In this document: piece after piece, positions 16,761 through 24,588 of the stretch
How positions within the stretch are numbered: the first letter of the stretch is position 1
How the letters are laid out: each line of letters opens with the position of its first letter
From: Bradyrhizobium sp. AUGA SZCCT0283
GTDB lineage: Bacteria > Pseudomonadota > Alphaproteobacteria > Rhizobiales > Xanthobacteraceae
Direction: 5' to 3'
DNA: 64,000 nt
Assembly (NCBI RefSeq): GCF_018130385.1
Contig: NZ_JAFCLU010000018.1
Location: 98,037 to 162,036 of the forward strand
Position numbers and translations under genes: made by a program
The notes under the pieces: model-generated
Database searches by the model: none
What the model saw: only the letters and a program-made list of their open reading frames with translations
What the model was told of the DNA's origin: nothing

Positions 16761-18272
16761 CTATGCCTTCGCCGGTCGCAGGATGCGGGTGACGCTGCCG
16801 AAAACCTTGTCGATGACAGGCCAGAACAGCAGCACGATCGCAAGTGTCGTGATCGAACCGACCAGACCGTTCGACCAGAACACCTTCATGTCGCCGCCGG
16901 AGCCGATCATCGACAGGCGGAAGGCATCCTCGGCGCGGTTGCCGAGGACGAGCGCCAGTGTGAACGGCGCCAAGGGAATGCCGATCTTCTTGAAGACGTA
17001 GCCGACCACGCCAAAGCCCAGCATCAGCCAGATGTCGAACATCGCGTTCTGGATCGCATAGGCGCCGATCGCGCAGGACACCACGATCATGGGTGCTACG
17101 GCGGCAAACGGCACCCGCAGGATCGAAGCAAAGATCGGCACCGTCGTCAGCACCAGCACGAGGCCTACGACATTCCCGAGATACATCGATGCAATCAGGC
17201 CCCAGACGAAATCCTTGTGCTCGACGAACAGCAACGGACCGGGATTGAGGCCCCACACCATCAACCCGCCAAGCAGGATCGCCGCGGTGCCGGAGCCCGG
17301 AATGCCGAGCGCGAGCATCGGCAGCAGCGCCGCGGTGCCGGAAGCGTGCGCCGCGGTTTCCGGCGCGAACACGCCCTCGATGCGGCCCTTGCCAAAGCTG
17401 TCAGGGTCCTTGGAAAAGCGCTTGGCGAGGTTGTAGCCCATGAAGGAGGCAGCGATGGCGCCGCCCGGGGTGATGCCGAGCCAGCAGCCGATGAAGGAGG
17501 AGCGCAGCAGCGTCACCCAGTATTTCGGCAGATCCTTCCAGACCGACACCACCACGCGCAGCGAGATGCCGGCGGCGTGGCCGCGCAGCGCAAGACGCTC
17601 CTCCATGGTGAGCAGGATTTCGCTGATGCCGAACAGGCCGATCACCGCAACCAGGAAGTTGACGCCGCGCAGGAGCTCCGCCGAACCGAAAGTCATGCGC
17701 AATTGGCCGGACACGGTGTCCATGCCGATGCCGGCGAGCAACAGGCCAAGCGACATCGAAATCACCGTCTTGTGCTTGGCTTCGCGGCCGAGCCCGACAA
17801 AGGAGCAGAAGGTGAGCAGATACACCGCGAAGAATTCGGGCGGCCCGAACCTCAGCGCGAACGACGAGATCATCGGCGCCAGGAACGTGATCAGCATCAC
17901 CGCGACCAGCGAGCCGATGAACGACGAGGTGAAGGCCGCCGTCAGCGCTTCCGCCGCCCTGCCCTGCTGCGCCATCGGATATCCGTCGAAGGTGGTCGCC
18001 ACCGACCACGCCTCACCGGGGATGTTGAACAGGATCGAGGTGATGGCGCCGCCGAACAGCGCGCCCCAATAGATGCAGGACAGCATCACGATCGCCGATG
18101 TCGGATCCATCGTGAATGTCAGCGGCAGCAGGATCGCCACGCCGTTGGGGCCGCCGAGGCCCGGCAACACGCCGACGAAAATGCCGAGCACCAGCCCGAG
18201 CATCATCAAGAGCAGCGTCTTCCAGGTCAGCAGCACGGCGAAGCCGTGCATCAAGAGGCCCAAGGCTTCCAT
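16761..18272 (-). CDS. tctA: Tripartite tricarboxylate transporter, large permease TctA
   Basis: A 503-residue, 12-helix membrane protein. Signature blocks are LGIFVGVLPGLGGPNGVAIL, a GGAITSILFNIPGE loop and the second conserved LGIPGSGTAAILLGG. It is the transport subunit of a TTT system, which imports carboxylates or related solutes delivered by a periplasmic TctC-type receptor. The start at 18272 was chosen because the longer frame reads into the palindromic repeat. It lies downstream of tctB in the same direction, separated by that repeat, and plausibly continues the mtnP-mtnA-tctB transcript. Confidence 0.93.
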   Translation of the reverse strand: MEALGLLMHGFAVLLTWKTLLLMMLGLVLGIFVGVLPGLGGPNGVAILLPLTFTMDPTSAIVMLSCIYWGALFGGAITSILFNIPGEAWSVATTFDGYPMAQQGRAAEALTAAFTSSFIGSLVAVMLITFLAPMISSFALRFGPPEFFAVYLLTFCSFVGLGREAKHKTVISMSLGLLLAGIGMDTVSGQLRMTFGSAELLRGVNFLVAVIGLFGISEILLTMEERLALRGHAAGISLRVVVSVWKDLPKYWVTLLRSSFIGCWLGITPGGAIAASFMGYNLAKRFSKDPDSFGKGRIEGVFAPETAAHASGTAALLPMLALGIPGSGTAAILLGGLMVWGLNPGPLLFVEHKDFVWGLIASMYLGNVVGLVLVLTTVPIFASILRVPFAAVAPMIVVSCAIGAYAIQNAMFDIWLMLGFGVVGYVFKKIGIPLAPFTLALVLGNRAEDAFRLSMIGSGGDMKVFWSNGLVGSITTLAIVLLFWPVIDKVFGSVTRILRPAKA

Positions 18273-18306
18273 TACAAGGCTTCCATCAGGTGATCCCAAG
18301 CAGTTC

Positions 18307-18387
18307 GTCATTGCGAGGAGCGAAGCGACGAAGCAATCCATTCTTGCCTTGCGGCACCATGGATTGCTTCGCTTCGCTCGCAATGAC
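18307..18387. repeat. Intergenic palindromic repeat, Bradyrhizobium type, copy 2
   Basis: GTCATTGCGAGGAGCGAAGC ... GCTTCGCTCGCAATGAC with an inner AAGCAATCCATT / ATGGATTGCTT. It lies between tctB and tctA and can form a hairpin within their transcript. Same family as 9681-9797, without the extra inner palindrome. Confidence 0.88.
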
Positions 18388-18409
18388 GGAAGGAGTCATG
18401 CTAGGTCCG

Positions 18410-18952
18410 TTACCGGCCGAGCGCCGCTTCAAGCGGGCCCTTTGGCATGATGACGTCGAAGGCAATGTCGAAGGTCACGAACATCACGGCGGTGAACACG
18501 AAGGCAGTGAGCAAGGATTTCCACAGCGCGATCTTGCCGACCATGCGCATGAAACCGGCGATCAACAGGAAACTCGCGACATAGAGCCCGAGGAACTGCA
18601 TGGCGAGGCAGAACAGCAGCGTCGGCACGAACACCGCCATCACGCGGCGAAGCTGCGCCCGCGTCACGAAGATCTCGGAAGCTTCCCTGCGCGACAGGAA
18701 TGCGGCGACCAGGCCATAAAGGCTGGCGCCACCGAGGATGACCGAGAGATAGAATGGAAAGTACCCGGACTGCGGGCCGGTCGATTCCCAGCCGGCTCCC
18801 GTCCGCCAGTTGTCGTACCCGAGCGTCAGCGCGAGCGCGAGCAGCAGGAGACAGACAACGACGTCGGCCGCGCGAACGCTCGTCACCGCAGGCGAATCGG
18901 CCTCGGGCGCAGTCGGATCCTCGACGACGATTTCGATGTCGGTGTTGGACAT
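18410..18952 (-). CDS. tctB: Tripartite tricarboxylate transporter, small permease TctB
   Basis: A 180-residue protein with a 25-residue acidic cytoplasmic start, then four hydrophobic segments (AADVVVCLLLLALALTLGYD ...). It has the TctB-type block GPQSGYFPFYLSVILGGAS. It pairs with TctA in the inner membrane. The stop of mtnA (19013) is 60 bases upstream on the same strand, so the transporter and the MTA-salvage genes may share a transcript. Confidence 0.9.
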   Translation of the reverse strand: MSNTDIEIVVEDPTAPEADSPAVTSVRAADVVVCLLLLALALTLGYDNWRTGAGWESTGPQSGYFPFYLSVILGGASLYGLVAAFLSRREASEIFVTRAQLRRVMAVFVPTLLFCLAMQFLGLYVASFLLIAGFMRMVGKIALWKSLLTAFVFTAVMFVTFDIAFDVIMPKGPLEAALGR

Positions 18953-19012
18953 GGAGACGATGAACCCCGATACGACAGACCTGAACGGGGATACGTGCCG
19001 ATGCCGCTGGCG

Positions 19013-20116
19013 TCAATGACCCGCGCTGCGCTCCGGGAATGCGCTCGCAAGTGCAGCACGCTCGGGGCGGAGCAGGCCGCGTTCAGTGATCAATCCTGTC
19101 ACCAGCCGCGCCGGCGTGACGTCGAAGGCGTAGTTGGCTACAGGCGAGCCTTCTGGAACCACGCGCACGGTCTGGACGCGGCCGTCGGCGGTGCGGCCGG
19201 TCATGTTCGCCACTTCGTCGGCGCTGCGCTGCTCGATCGGGATCTGCCTGACGCCGTCATCGATACTAAAGTCGATGGTGGGCGACGGCAGTGCAACATA
19301 GAACGGCACGCCATTGTCGTGGGCGGCGAGCGCCTTCAGGTAGGTACCGATCTTGTTGCAGACATCGCCATTGGCCCCTACGCGGTCGGTACCGACGATG
19401 GCGAGATCGACCATGCGGTGCTGCATCAGATGGCCGCCGGTGTTGTCCGGGATCACCGTGTGCGGAACGCCGTGGTGGCCGAGTTCCCACGCGGTCAGCG
19501 AAGCGCCCTGATTGCGCGGCCGGGTCTCGTCGACCCAAACATGAACCTTCAGGCCGCGATCATGCGCGAGATAGATCGGCGCCGTCGCCGTGCCCCAGTC
19601 CACCGTCGCGAGCCAGCCGGCGTTGCAATGGGTCAGGACATTGACCGGCTCGCCGGGCCGCTTCCTCGCCGCGATCTCTTCGATCAACGCCAGACCATGC
19701 CGGCCGATCCCCTGGTTGATCGCGACGTCCTCGTCGGCGATTTCGACCGCGCGCCGGTAAGCCGCCACGGCCCGTTCCGATGGCGGCAACGGCCGAAGCA
19801 ATCGTTGCATCTCATCGAGCGCCCATTTCAGGTTGATCGCGGTCGGCCGGGCCGCCAGCAGCATGGCATAGGCGCGGTCCAGCGCCGCATCGAAAGCCTC
19901 AGTTCGCATGGCGAGCGCCATGCCGTAAGCAGCCGTGGCGCCGATCAGCGGCGCGCCGCGCACCAGCATGGAACGGATCGCCTCGGTCGCGTCCTCGGCG
20001 CTTGCGATGCGCGCCACCACGAATTCATGCGGCAACCGGCGCTGGTCGATCGCGCCGACTGTCCAGCCGTCGTCCTCGAGCCAGATGCTGCGAAAATGTC
20101 GGCCGTCGACCTTCAT
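19013..20116 (-). CDS. mtnA: S-methyl-5-thioribose-1-phosphate isomerase
   Basis: A 367-residue enzyme that isomerises methylthioribose-1-phosphate (or 5-deoxyribose-1-phosphate) to the ribulose form. Family residues visible: the catalytic Cys in NVLTHCNAGWLAT, the Asp in IVGTDRVGANGDVCNKIGTY, and the substrate-loop blocks RGAPLIGATAAYG and DNTGGHLMQ. Its ATG at 20116 overlaps the TGA of mtnP (ATGA), so the two are coupled. A longer frame to 20230 is rejected because the family N-terminus is at MKVDGRHFRSIWL. Confidence 0.95.
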   Translation of the reverse strand: MKVDGRHFRSIWLEDDGWTVGAIDQRRLPHEFVVARIASAEDATEAIRSMLVRGAPLIGATAAYGMALAMRTEAFDAALDRAYAMLLAARPTAINLKWALDEMQRLLRPLPPSERAVAAYRRAVEIADEDVAINQGIGRHGLALIEEIAARKRPGEPVNVLTHCNAGWLATVDWGTATAPIYLAHDRGLKVHVWVDETRPRNQGASLTAWELGHHGVPHTVIPDNTGGHLMQHRMVDLAIVGTDRVGANGDVCNKIGTYLKALAAHDNGVPFYVALPSPTIDFSIDDGVRQIPIEQRSADEVANMTGRTADGRVQTVRVVPEGSPVANYAFDVTPARLVTGLITERGLLRPERAALASAFPERSAGH

Positions 20117-20988
20117 GAACGCAACACCCTTCCCGCCACCGCATCGAGCTTCTTCAACAACTCCGGATCGCGCGCTTCCGGCGCGGTGATCAAAGCGGTG
20201 TCGAGTGCCTTGTCCGAGCCGATCGGACACGGTTCATGCTCGCGCGGGAAATCCCTGGCGAGACGCGATACCAACGCTTTCGCCTTCTCGGCGTTCGAAT
20301 TCAGAACGCGAATGATGTCCTGCACCGTTACCGCGTCATGATCGGGATGCCAGCAATCGAAGTCGGTCACCATGGCCACGCTGGCGTAGCAGAGTTCCGC
20401 CTCGCGGGCGAGTTTTGCCTCGGGCATGTTGGTCATGCCGATCACCGAATAGCCCTGCGCCTTGTAGGTCAGGCTCTCGGCGAGGCTGGAGAATTGCGGA
20501 CCTTCCATGCACAAATAGGTGCCAGCGCGCGCAAACGCGATACCCTCGGCTACCGCCGCCGCGGCCAGATGAACCCGCAGCCGTGGCGACACCGGATGCG
20601 CCATCGAAACGTGAGCCACGCAGCCCGTGCCGAAGAACGAGCTCTCGCGCTTATGGGTACGGTCGACGAACTGGTCGACCAACACAAAGGTGCCGGGCGG
20701 CAGTTCCTCCTTGAACGAGCCGCAGGCCGAAAGCGAGATCAGGTCGGTGACCCCCGCCCGCTTCAGCACGTCGATATTGGCGCGGTAGTTGATGTCCGAC
20801 GGCGACAGCCGGTGTCCCTTGTCGTGGCGAGGAAGGAACACGATCGGCAGTCCAGCGATGCTGCCGCGGCGGACGGGCGCCGATGGCTCACCCCAGGGAC
20901 TTTCAATCGCCTCGTCGCGGACGTTTTCCAGCCCCGACAGGTCGTAGATGCCGGATCCGCCGATGATGCCAAGCACGGCACGCGTCAT
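20113..20988 (-). CDS. mtnP: S-methyl-5'-thioadenosine phosphorylase
   Basis: A 291-residue purine nucleoside phosphorylase-family enzyme that splits methylthioadenosine (and probably 5'-deoxyadenosine) to adenine and the ribose-1-phosphate derivative. Family blocks: LGIIGGSGIYDLSGLE, FLPRHDKGHRLSPSDINYRA, GPQFSSLAES, MTNMPEAKLAREAELCYASV and VTDFDCWH. The ATG at 20988 is chosen over the 21000 alternative. It is divergent from the aldolase gene at 21080, leaving about 90 bases for both promoters. Confidence 0.95.
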   Translation of the reverse strand: MTRAVLGIIGGSGIYDLSGLENVRDEAIESPWGEPSAPVRRGSIAGLPIVFLPRHDKGHRLSPSDINYRANIDVLKRAGVTDLISLSACGSFKEELPPGTFVLVDQFVDRTHKRESSFFGTGCVAHVSMAHPVSPRLRVHLAAAAVAEGIAFARAGTYLCMEGPQFSSLAESLTYKAQGYSVIGMTNMPEAKLAREAELCYASVAMVTDFDCWHPDHDAVTVQDIIRVLNSNAEKAKALVSRLARDFPREHEPCPIGSDKALDTALITAPEARDPELLKKLDAVAGRVLRS

Positions 20989-21079
20989 GACTTCTCCCAA
21001 TCAGGATTTCACGCAAGATGTTCGACTATACTGCGGCGCAATAATCAAGCATTGTCGCACGGTTGCAAGGGGTCTCAAA

Positions 21080-21730
21080 ATGCCGACCACGAAGGACCGG
21101 GAAAAACGCCAGTCGATCATCGATGCCTGCCGCAGCATGAACGCGCTCGGCATCAACCAGGGAACGTCGGGAAATATCAGCCTGCGCCACGGCGAGGGCC
21201 TGCTGATCACGCCGACCAGCACGCCCTACGAGGCGATGCAGCCCGAGCAGATCGTGTTCATGGGCTTGGACGGCTCGCACGATCCCGCCCAGCGGCCGTC
21301 GAGCGAATGGCGATTTCATCTCGACATCCTGAGAGCCCGGCCCGAAATCAACGCCGTGGTCCATGCCCACCCGCCCTATTCGACGATTCTCGCCATCATG
21401 GGCCTGGAAATTCCGCCGATCCACTACATGATCGCGTGTGCCGGCGGCGACACCATCCGCGTCGCGCCCTATGCGACCTTCGGCACGCAGGAGCTTTCCG
21501 AGCACGCCGTGCGCGCGCTGGAAGGTAGGCTGGCGTGCCTGCTCGAACACCATGGTATGATTGCAGTCGGAGCATCGCTTTCGAAAGCGATGTGGCTTGC
21601 CGTCGAAGTCGAAACGCTGGCCCGGCAATATCACGGCTGCCTGCAGATCGGGACACCGCGCCTCTTGCCGAAGGCCGAGATCGAAAACGTTCTCGGCAGG
21701 ATCGCAGGATACGGTCCTGCCGACAAATAA
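21080..21730 (+). CDS. ald2: Class II aldolase, probable 5-(methylthio)ribulose-1-phosphate / 5-deoxyribulose-1-phosphate aldolase
   Basis: A 216-residue fuculose-phosphate-aldolase-type enzyme. The zinc site is VVHAHPPYST plus a late His in CLLEHHGMIAVG, and the catalytic-type Glu is in SSEWRFH. GTSGNISLR and LLITPTSTPYE form the phosphate-binding part. Related Ald2 enzymes split the MtnA product into DHAP plus methylthioacetaldehyde or acetaldehyde (the DHAP shunt). As I recall it, the same gene grouping occurs in Rhodospirillum rubrum. Divergence from mtnP-mtnA supports this role over fuculose or MtnB activity. No mtnC, mtnD, mtnK or mtnW is seen. Confidence 0.8.
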   Translation: MPTTKDREKRQSIIDACRSMNALGINQGTSGNISLRHGEGLLITPTSTPYEAMQPEQIVFMGLDGSHDPAQRPSSEWRFHLDILRARPEINAVVHAHPPYSTILAIMGLEIPPIHYMIACAGGDTIRVAPYATFGTQELSEHAVRALEGRLACLLEHHGMIAVGASLSKAMWLAVEVETLARQYHGCLQIGTPRLLPKAEIENVLGRIAGYGPADK

Positions 21731-21738
21731 CGATCGGC

Positions 21739-22734
21739 CTATTTCGCGACGAAGCCCGCTTCGTTCATCAGCGAGGCGTTGAGCTTGTCGTCCTCCTCGA
21801 GGAACTTCAGCATGTCCTTGCCGGTGAGGAAGATCGGCTTGAGCGCCTGCTTCTCCATATAGTCCTTGTACTCCGACGTCTGCGTCACCTTCTGGAACAG
21901 ATCGACGTAGAACGCCTGCTGTTCCGGCGTGACCTTGCCGGGCAGGAACATCGCGCGCAGCATCAGATACTGCACGTCGAGCCCCTCCTCCTTGCAGGTC
22001 GGGACATCGTTCCAGGATTGCGTCTCGGTGACCTTGGTCTTGTAGGAGATGCGCTCCTTGTCGAACACGCACAGCGCACGCACCTGACCGGCGCGCCAGA
22101 CCTCGAGATTTTCGGATGGGTTGTTGACGTTGGCTTCGGTGTGCTTGCCGACCAACTGCGTCGCCGCCTCGCCGCCCGACTTGTACGGCAGATAGGAGAA
22201 TTTCGCGCCGGTCTTCTGCTCCATGAACACGGTGAGCACGTGGTCCTCGCGCTTAGAGCCGGTGCCGCCCATCTTGAACGGGGAGCTTGCGGCCTTGGCA
22301 GCGGCGATGAAATCCTTCACCGTCTTCGGTCCGTCGGCATAGTCCCACAGCACGAACTGATCGAGGGCGACCACCGACACCGGCGTCAGGTCGCGCCAGT
22401 TGAAGGGGATCTTCGCCGACAGCGGCAGCATGTAGATCAGGGAATAGGCGATCAGGACCTTGTTGGGGTCGCCGTCGCTGGACTTCATGTACATCAGCGC
22501 CTCGGCGCCCGACGCCCCGCCCTTGAGCGACACAACCATCGGCTGCTTCATCAGATTGTTCTTCTGAATGGCCGCCTGCATCATCCGCGCCATCTGGTCG
22601 GAGGCCCCGCCCGCGCCGGCTGCGACGACGATTTCGACCGGTTTGGTCGGCTCCCAGGCGGCAAGCGCCGAGGTGCTTGCGATCATGGCCGTCAGGGCGG
22701 CAGCGGCTTTCAGCATCTGTCCCACGAGTTTCAT
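21739..22734 (-). CDS. TctC/Bug-family periplasmic substrate-binding protein
   Basis: A 331-residue secreted receptor with a Sec signal peptide (MKLVGQMLKAAAALTAMIAS, then TSALA). The mature start WEPTKPVEIVVAAGAGGASD carries the Bug-family glycine-rich ligand loop. It would capture a small solute and deliver it to TctAB. It is on the same strand as tctAB but separated from them by mtnA, mtnP and the aldolase. Its stop faces the aldolase stop at 8 bases, so it is transcribed separately. The length is normal for the family. The ligand is unknown. Confidence 0.9.
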   Translation of the reverse strand: MKLVGQMLKAAAALTAMIASTSALAAWEPTKPVEIVVAAGAGGASDQMARMMQAAIQKNNLMKQPMVVSLKGGASGAEALMYMKSSDGDPNKVLIAYSLIYMLPLSAKIPFNWRDLTPVSVVALDQFVLWDYADGPKTVKDFIAAAKAASSPFKMGGTGSKREDHVLTVFMEQKTGAKFSYLPYKSGGEAATQLVGKHTEANVNNPSENLEVWRAGQVRALCVFDKERISYKTKVTETQSWNDVPTCKEEGLDVQYLMLRAMFLPGKVTPEQQAFYVDLFQKVTQTSEYKDYMEKQALKPIFLTGKDMLKFLEEDDKLNASLMNEAGFVAK

Positions 22735-22976
22735 CCCTATGTAATTGTTGTATTTAGACAAATTAGCAACTCTGGCCACGCCATTGTGCGGGGTAATGCG
22801 GGCGAGTTCAAGCTGCACCGCAATGTGCCGTCTATGACTTTCGCATGAAGCGCACCCCTTTCCGCAGCAGGCTCGTATCTGGGAGCAGCCGATTCAAGCC
22901 CCTAGCATTTCCGTTGCATGGCTGCGAGTGAGCCCATCTAATGCACGTTACAAGGACAATCAGGAGGAGCGACCGA

Positions 22977-23351
22977 ATGAGAAGGATTTTGATAGCCGTC
23001 CTCATGGGCGCGACGGTGACCCTCGCCGGGTGTGGACGGGATCCAGGACCAAAAGGCGATCCTGGGCCCCAAGGACCCGCCGGGCCGCAAGGCGCGCAGG
23101 GCTTGCAAGGCGTGCCCGGCCCTCAAGGCCAACAGGGTCCGCAAGGGCCACAGGGACCGCAGGGTGCGCCCGGCGCAAAGGGCGATCCCGGAGCGGCTGC
23201 CGCTTCCATCAGGTCGGTCCAGGCCGACGGCGAGGTCAGCTGCGATGCAAGTGAAAATCTGGTGTCGGTGTTCTGTCCGTCTGGCGGCGCACCCGATGGC
23301 TCCAAGTGCGCCACCGCTCCTACCATCGGTCTTTGCCTCAAAAAGCCGTAG
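22977..23351 (+). CDS. Collagen-like repeat lipoprotein
   Basis: A 124-residue protein with a lipoprotein signal (MRRILIAVLMGATVTLAGC, lipobox LAGC). It then has about 16 uninterrupted Gly-X-Y triplets (GPKGDPGPQGPAGPQG...), rich in GPQ, and a globular end with four Cys (VSCDASENLVSVFCPSGG...). GXY tracts like this can form a collagen-type triple helix, which would give a trimeric, membrane-anchored stalk. A consensus AGGAGG at 22962 supports the ATG at 22977 over the earlier one at 22941. Surface role inferred. Confidence 0.85.
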   Translation: MRRILIAVLMGATVTLAGCGRDPGPKGDPGPQGPAGPQGAQGLQGVPGPQGQQGPQGPQGPQGAPGAKGDPGAAAASIRSVQADGEVSCDASENLVSVFCPSGGAPDGSKCATAPTIGLCLKKP

Positions 23352-23399
23352 CCATCCTATTGTGCTGCTGTCCGACGAATGACGCGCTGACGAGGAAGC

Positions 23400-23729
23400 A
23401 TGAAGGCGTTCGCGATTGGTTTGGTCCTGGCTTGTCTTTCCACCGTCGCGGACGCCGGTTCCTCAATAATCGGTGCGGGCTCTCAAACCTGCACGGCTTG
23501 GACCAACCGCAAAAAGAATGCGGTCGTCGAAGGAAGCTTTGAATCCTGGCTGGTTGGATTTATCGGCGGCCTGAACATCAGCGGCGAGCGGGACATGGTT
23601 GGTGGCGGCGACTTCGACGCGATCATCGCGTGGATGGATGGACGTTGCCTCACCACCCCCTCAGACAGAATAGGTATCGCGGCGCTCGACCTGGGTATGG
23701 AATTGGCAAAAAAGGCTGCTCAACCATAG
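23400..23729 (+). CDS. Small exported protein of unknown function
   Basis: A 109-residue protein with a Sec signal (MKAFAIGLVLACLSTVADA). The mature part contains QTCTAWT, SWLVGFIGGLN, WMDGRCLTTP and an amphipathic C-terminal helix. Two Cys in the mature part could form a disulfide. The pattern of a periplasmic helical protein with W/C spacing recalls HdeA-like or Rap1a-like folds, but I do not assign it. It lies 48 bases after the collagen-like gene and may be co-transcribed with it. Confidence 0.7.
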   Translation: MKAFAIGLVLACLSTVADAGSSIIGAGSQTCTAWTNRKKNAVVEGSFESWLVGFIGGLNISGERDMVGGGDFDAIIAWMDGRCLTTPSDRIGIAALDLGMELAKKAAQP

Positions 23730-23754
23730 TGGGCGGTTCTGAGCGCTTGTTGCC

Positions 23755-24552
23755 CTACTTGCCCTTCCAGTTCGGCGAGCGCTTGTTGAGGAACGCGTCC
23801 ATGCCTTCGCGAAAATCCTCGCTCATATAGGCGCGCAGGATCAGGTCTTCGCCTTCGTCGCGCGTCAATGTCCGCCGGATGCGGCGCACCGCTTCCTTGG
23901 TGACCTCGAGCGTGATCGGCGCATGGCTGGCAACGAGCTTCGCAGTTTCGTCGGCGCGGCGCTGCAGCGTCGCCAAATCAGGCACCACTTCATTGAGCAG
24001 ACCGAGCGCCAGCGCTTCCGGCGCCTCGACCAGCCGCGCCTTGAAGATCAAGTCCTTGGTCCGCGCGGGGCCGACCAGCGAAACCAGCCTGGAAATATTG
24101 GACATCGACAGGCAATTGCCGAGCGTGCGCGCGATCGGAAAGCCCATCCGCGTCGTTTCGGTGCCGATGCGGATATCGCAGCACGCCGCGATCCCCGCGC
24201 CGCCGCCGGTGCAGGCGCCGGCAATCGCCGCGATCGTCGGCACCCGACATGCCTCCAGCGCACCAAGCACGCGATCGATCCGCGCCTCGTAGTCGAGCGC
24301 ATCCTGTGCGGTCTTGAAGGCCCGGAACTGCGAGATGTCGGTGCCCGACGCGAACGCCTTGTCGCCGGCGCCGGTCAGGATCATCGCCTTGATCGAGCGA
24401 TCATTGTTGACGGTCTCGCAGATCGCCGCCATTTGCTCGTACATGGCAAAGGTCAGCGCATTGCGCGCCTGCGGACGGTTGAACGTCAGCCGGGCGATGC
24501 CGTCCTCGACGGAATAAATCAGGTCTTCGGTCGAAGCTACCGGAGCGTTCAT
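23755..24552 (-). CDS. Enoyl-CoA hydratase/isomerase (crotonase family)
   Basis: A 265-residue crotonase-fold protein. The oxyanion-hole blocks are KAFASGTDISQF and GACTGGGAGIAACCDIRIG. The usual catalytic Glu of hydratases in the second half is replaced in this stretch by FPIARTLGNCLS, so the reaction may be a hydrolase- or isomerase-like one. The end FREGMDAFLNKRSPNWKGK is typical. It follows the aminotransferase gene by 36 bases on the same strand and is probably in one operon with it. The start at 24552 is the best match to the family N-terminus. Confidence 0.88.
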   Translation of the reverse strand: MNAPVASTEDLIYSVEDGIARLTFNRPQARNALTFAMYEQMAAICETVNNDRSIKAMILTGAGDKAFASGTDISQFRAFKTAQDALDYEARIDRVLGALEACRVPTIAAIAGACTGGGAGIAACCDIRIGTETTRMGFPIARTLGNCLSMSNISRLVSLVGPARTKDLIFKARLVEAPEALALGLLNEVVPDLATLQRRADETAKLVASHAPITLEVTKEAVRRIRRTLTRDEGEDLILRAYMSEDFREGMDAFLNKRSPNWKGK

Positions 24553-24588
24553 CGCAGCTCTCTCTATTCTTGTTTCGGTCAAATGATC

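Noticed and set aside
16662..18293. A 543-residue plus-strand frame across tctA
   Set aside because: It is the mirror of the tctA gene, very rich in Arg, His and Gln, with no domain. tctA on the other strand has full family homology.
18116..20341. A 741-residue plus-strand frame
   Set aside because: It covers tctB and mtnA in antisense and has no recognisable motif; the minus-strand genes explain the DNA.
20948..21080. Longer start for the class II aldolase
   Set aside because: The extension runs antisense through the start of mtnP; homology begins at the ATG at 21080.
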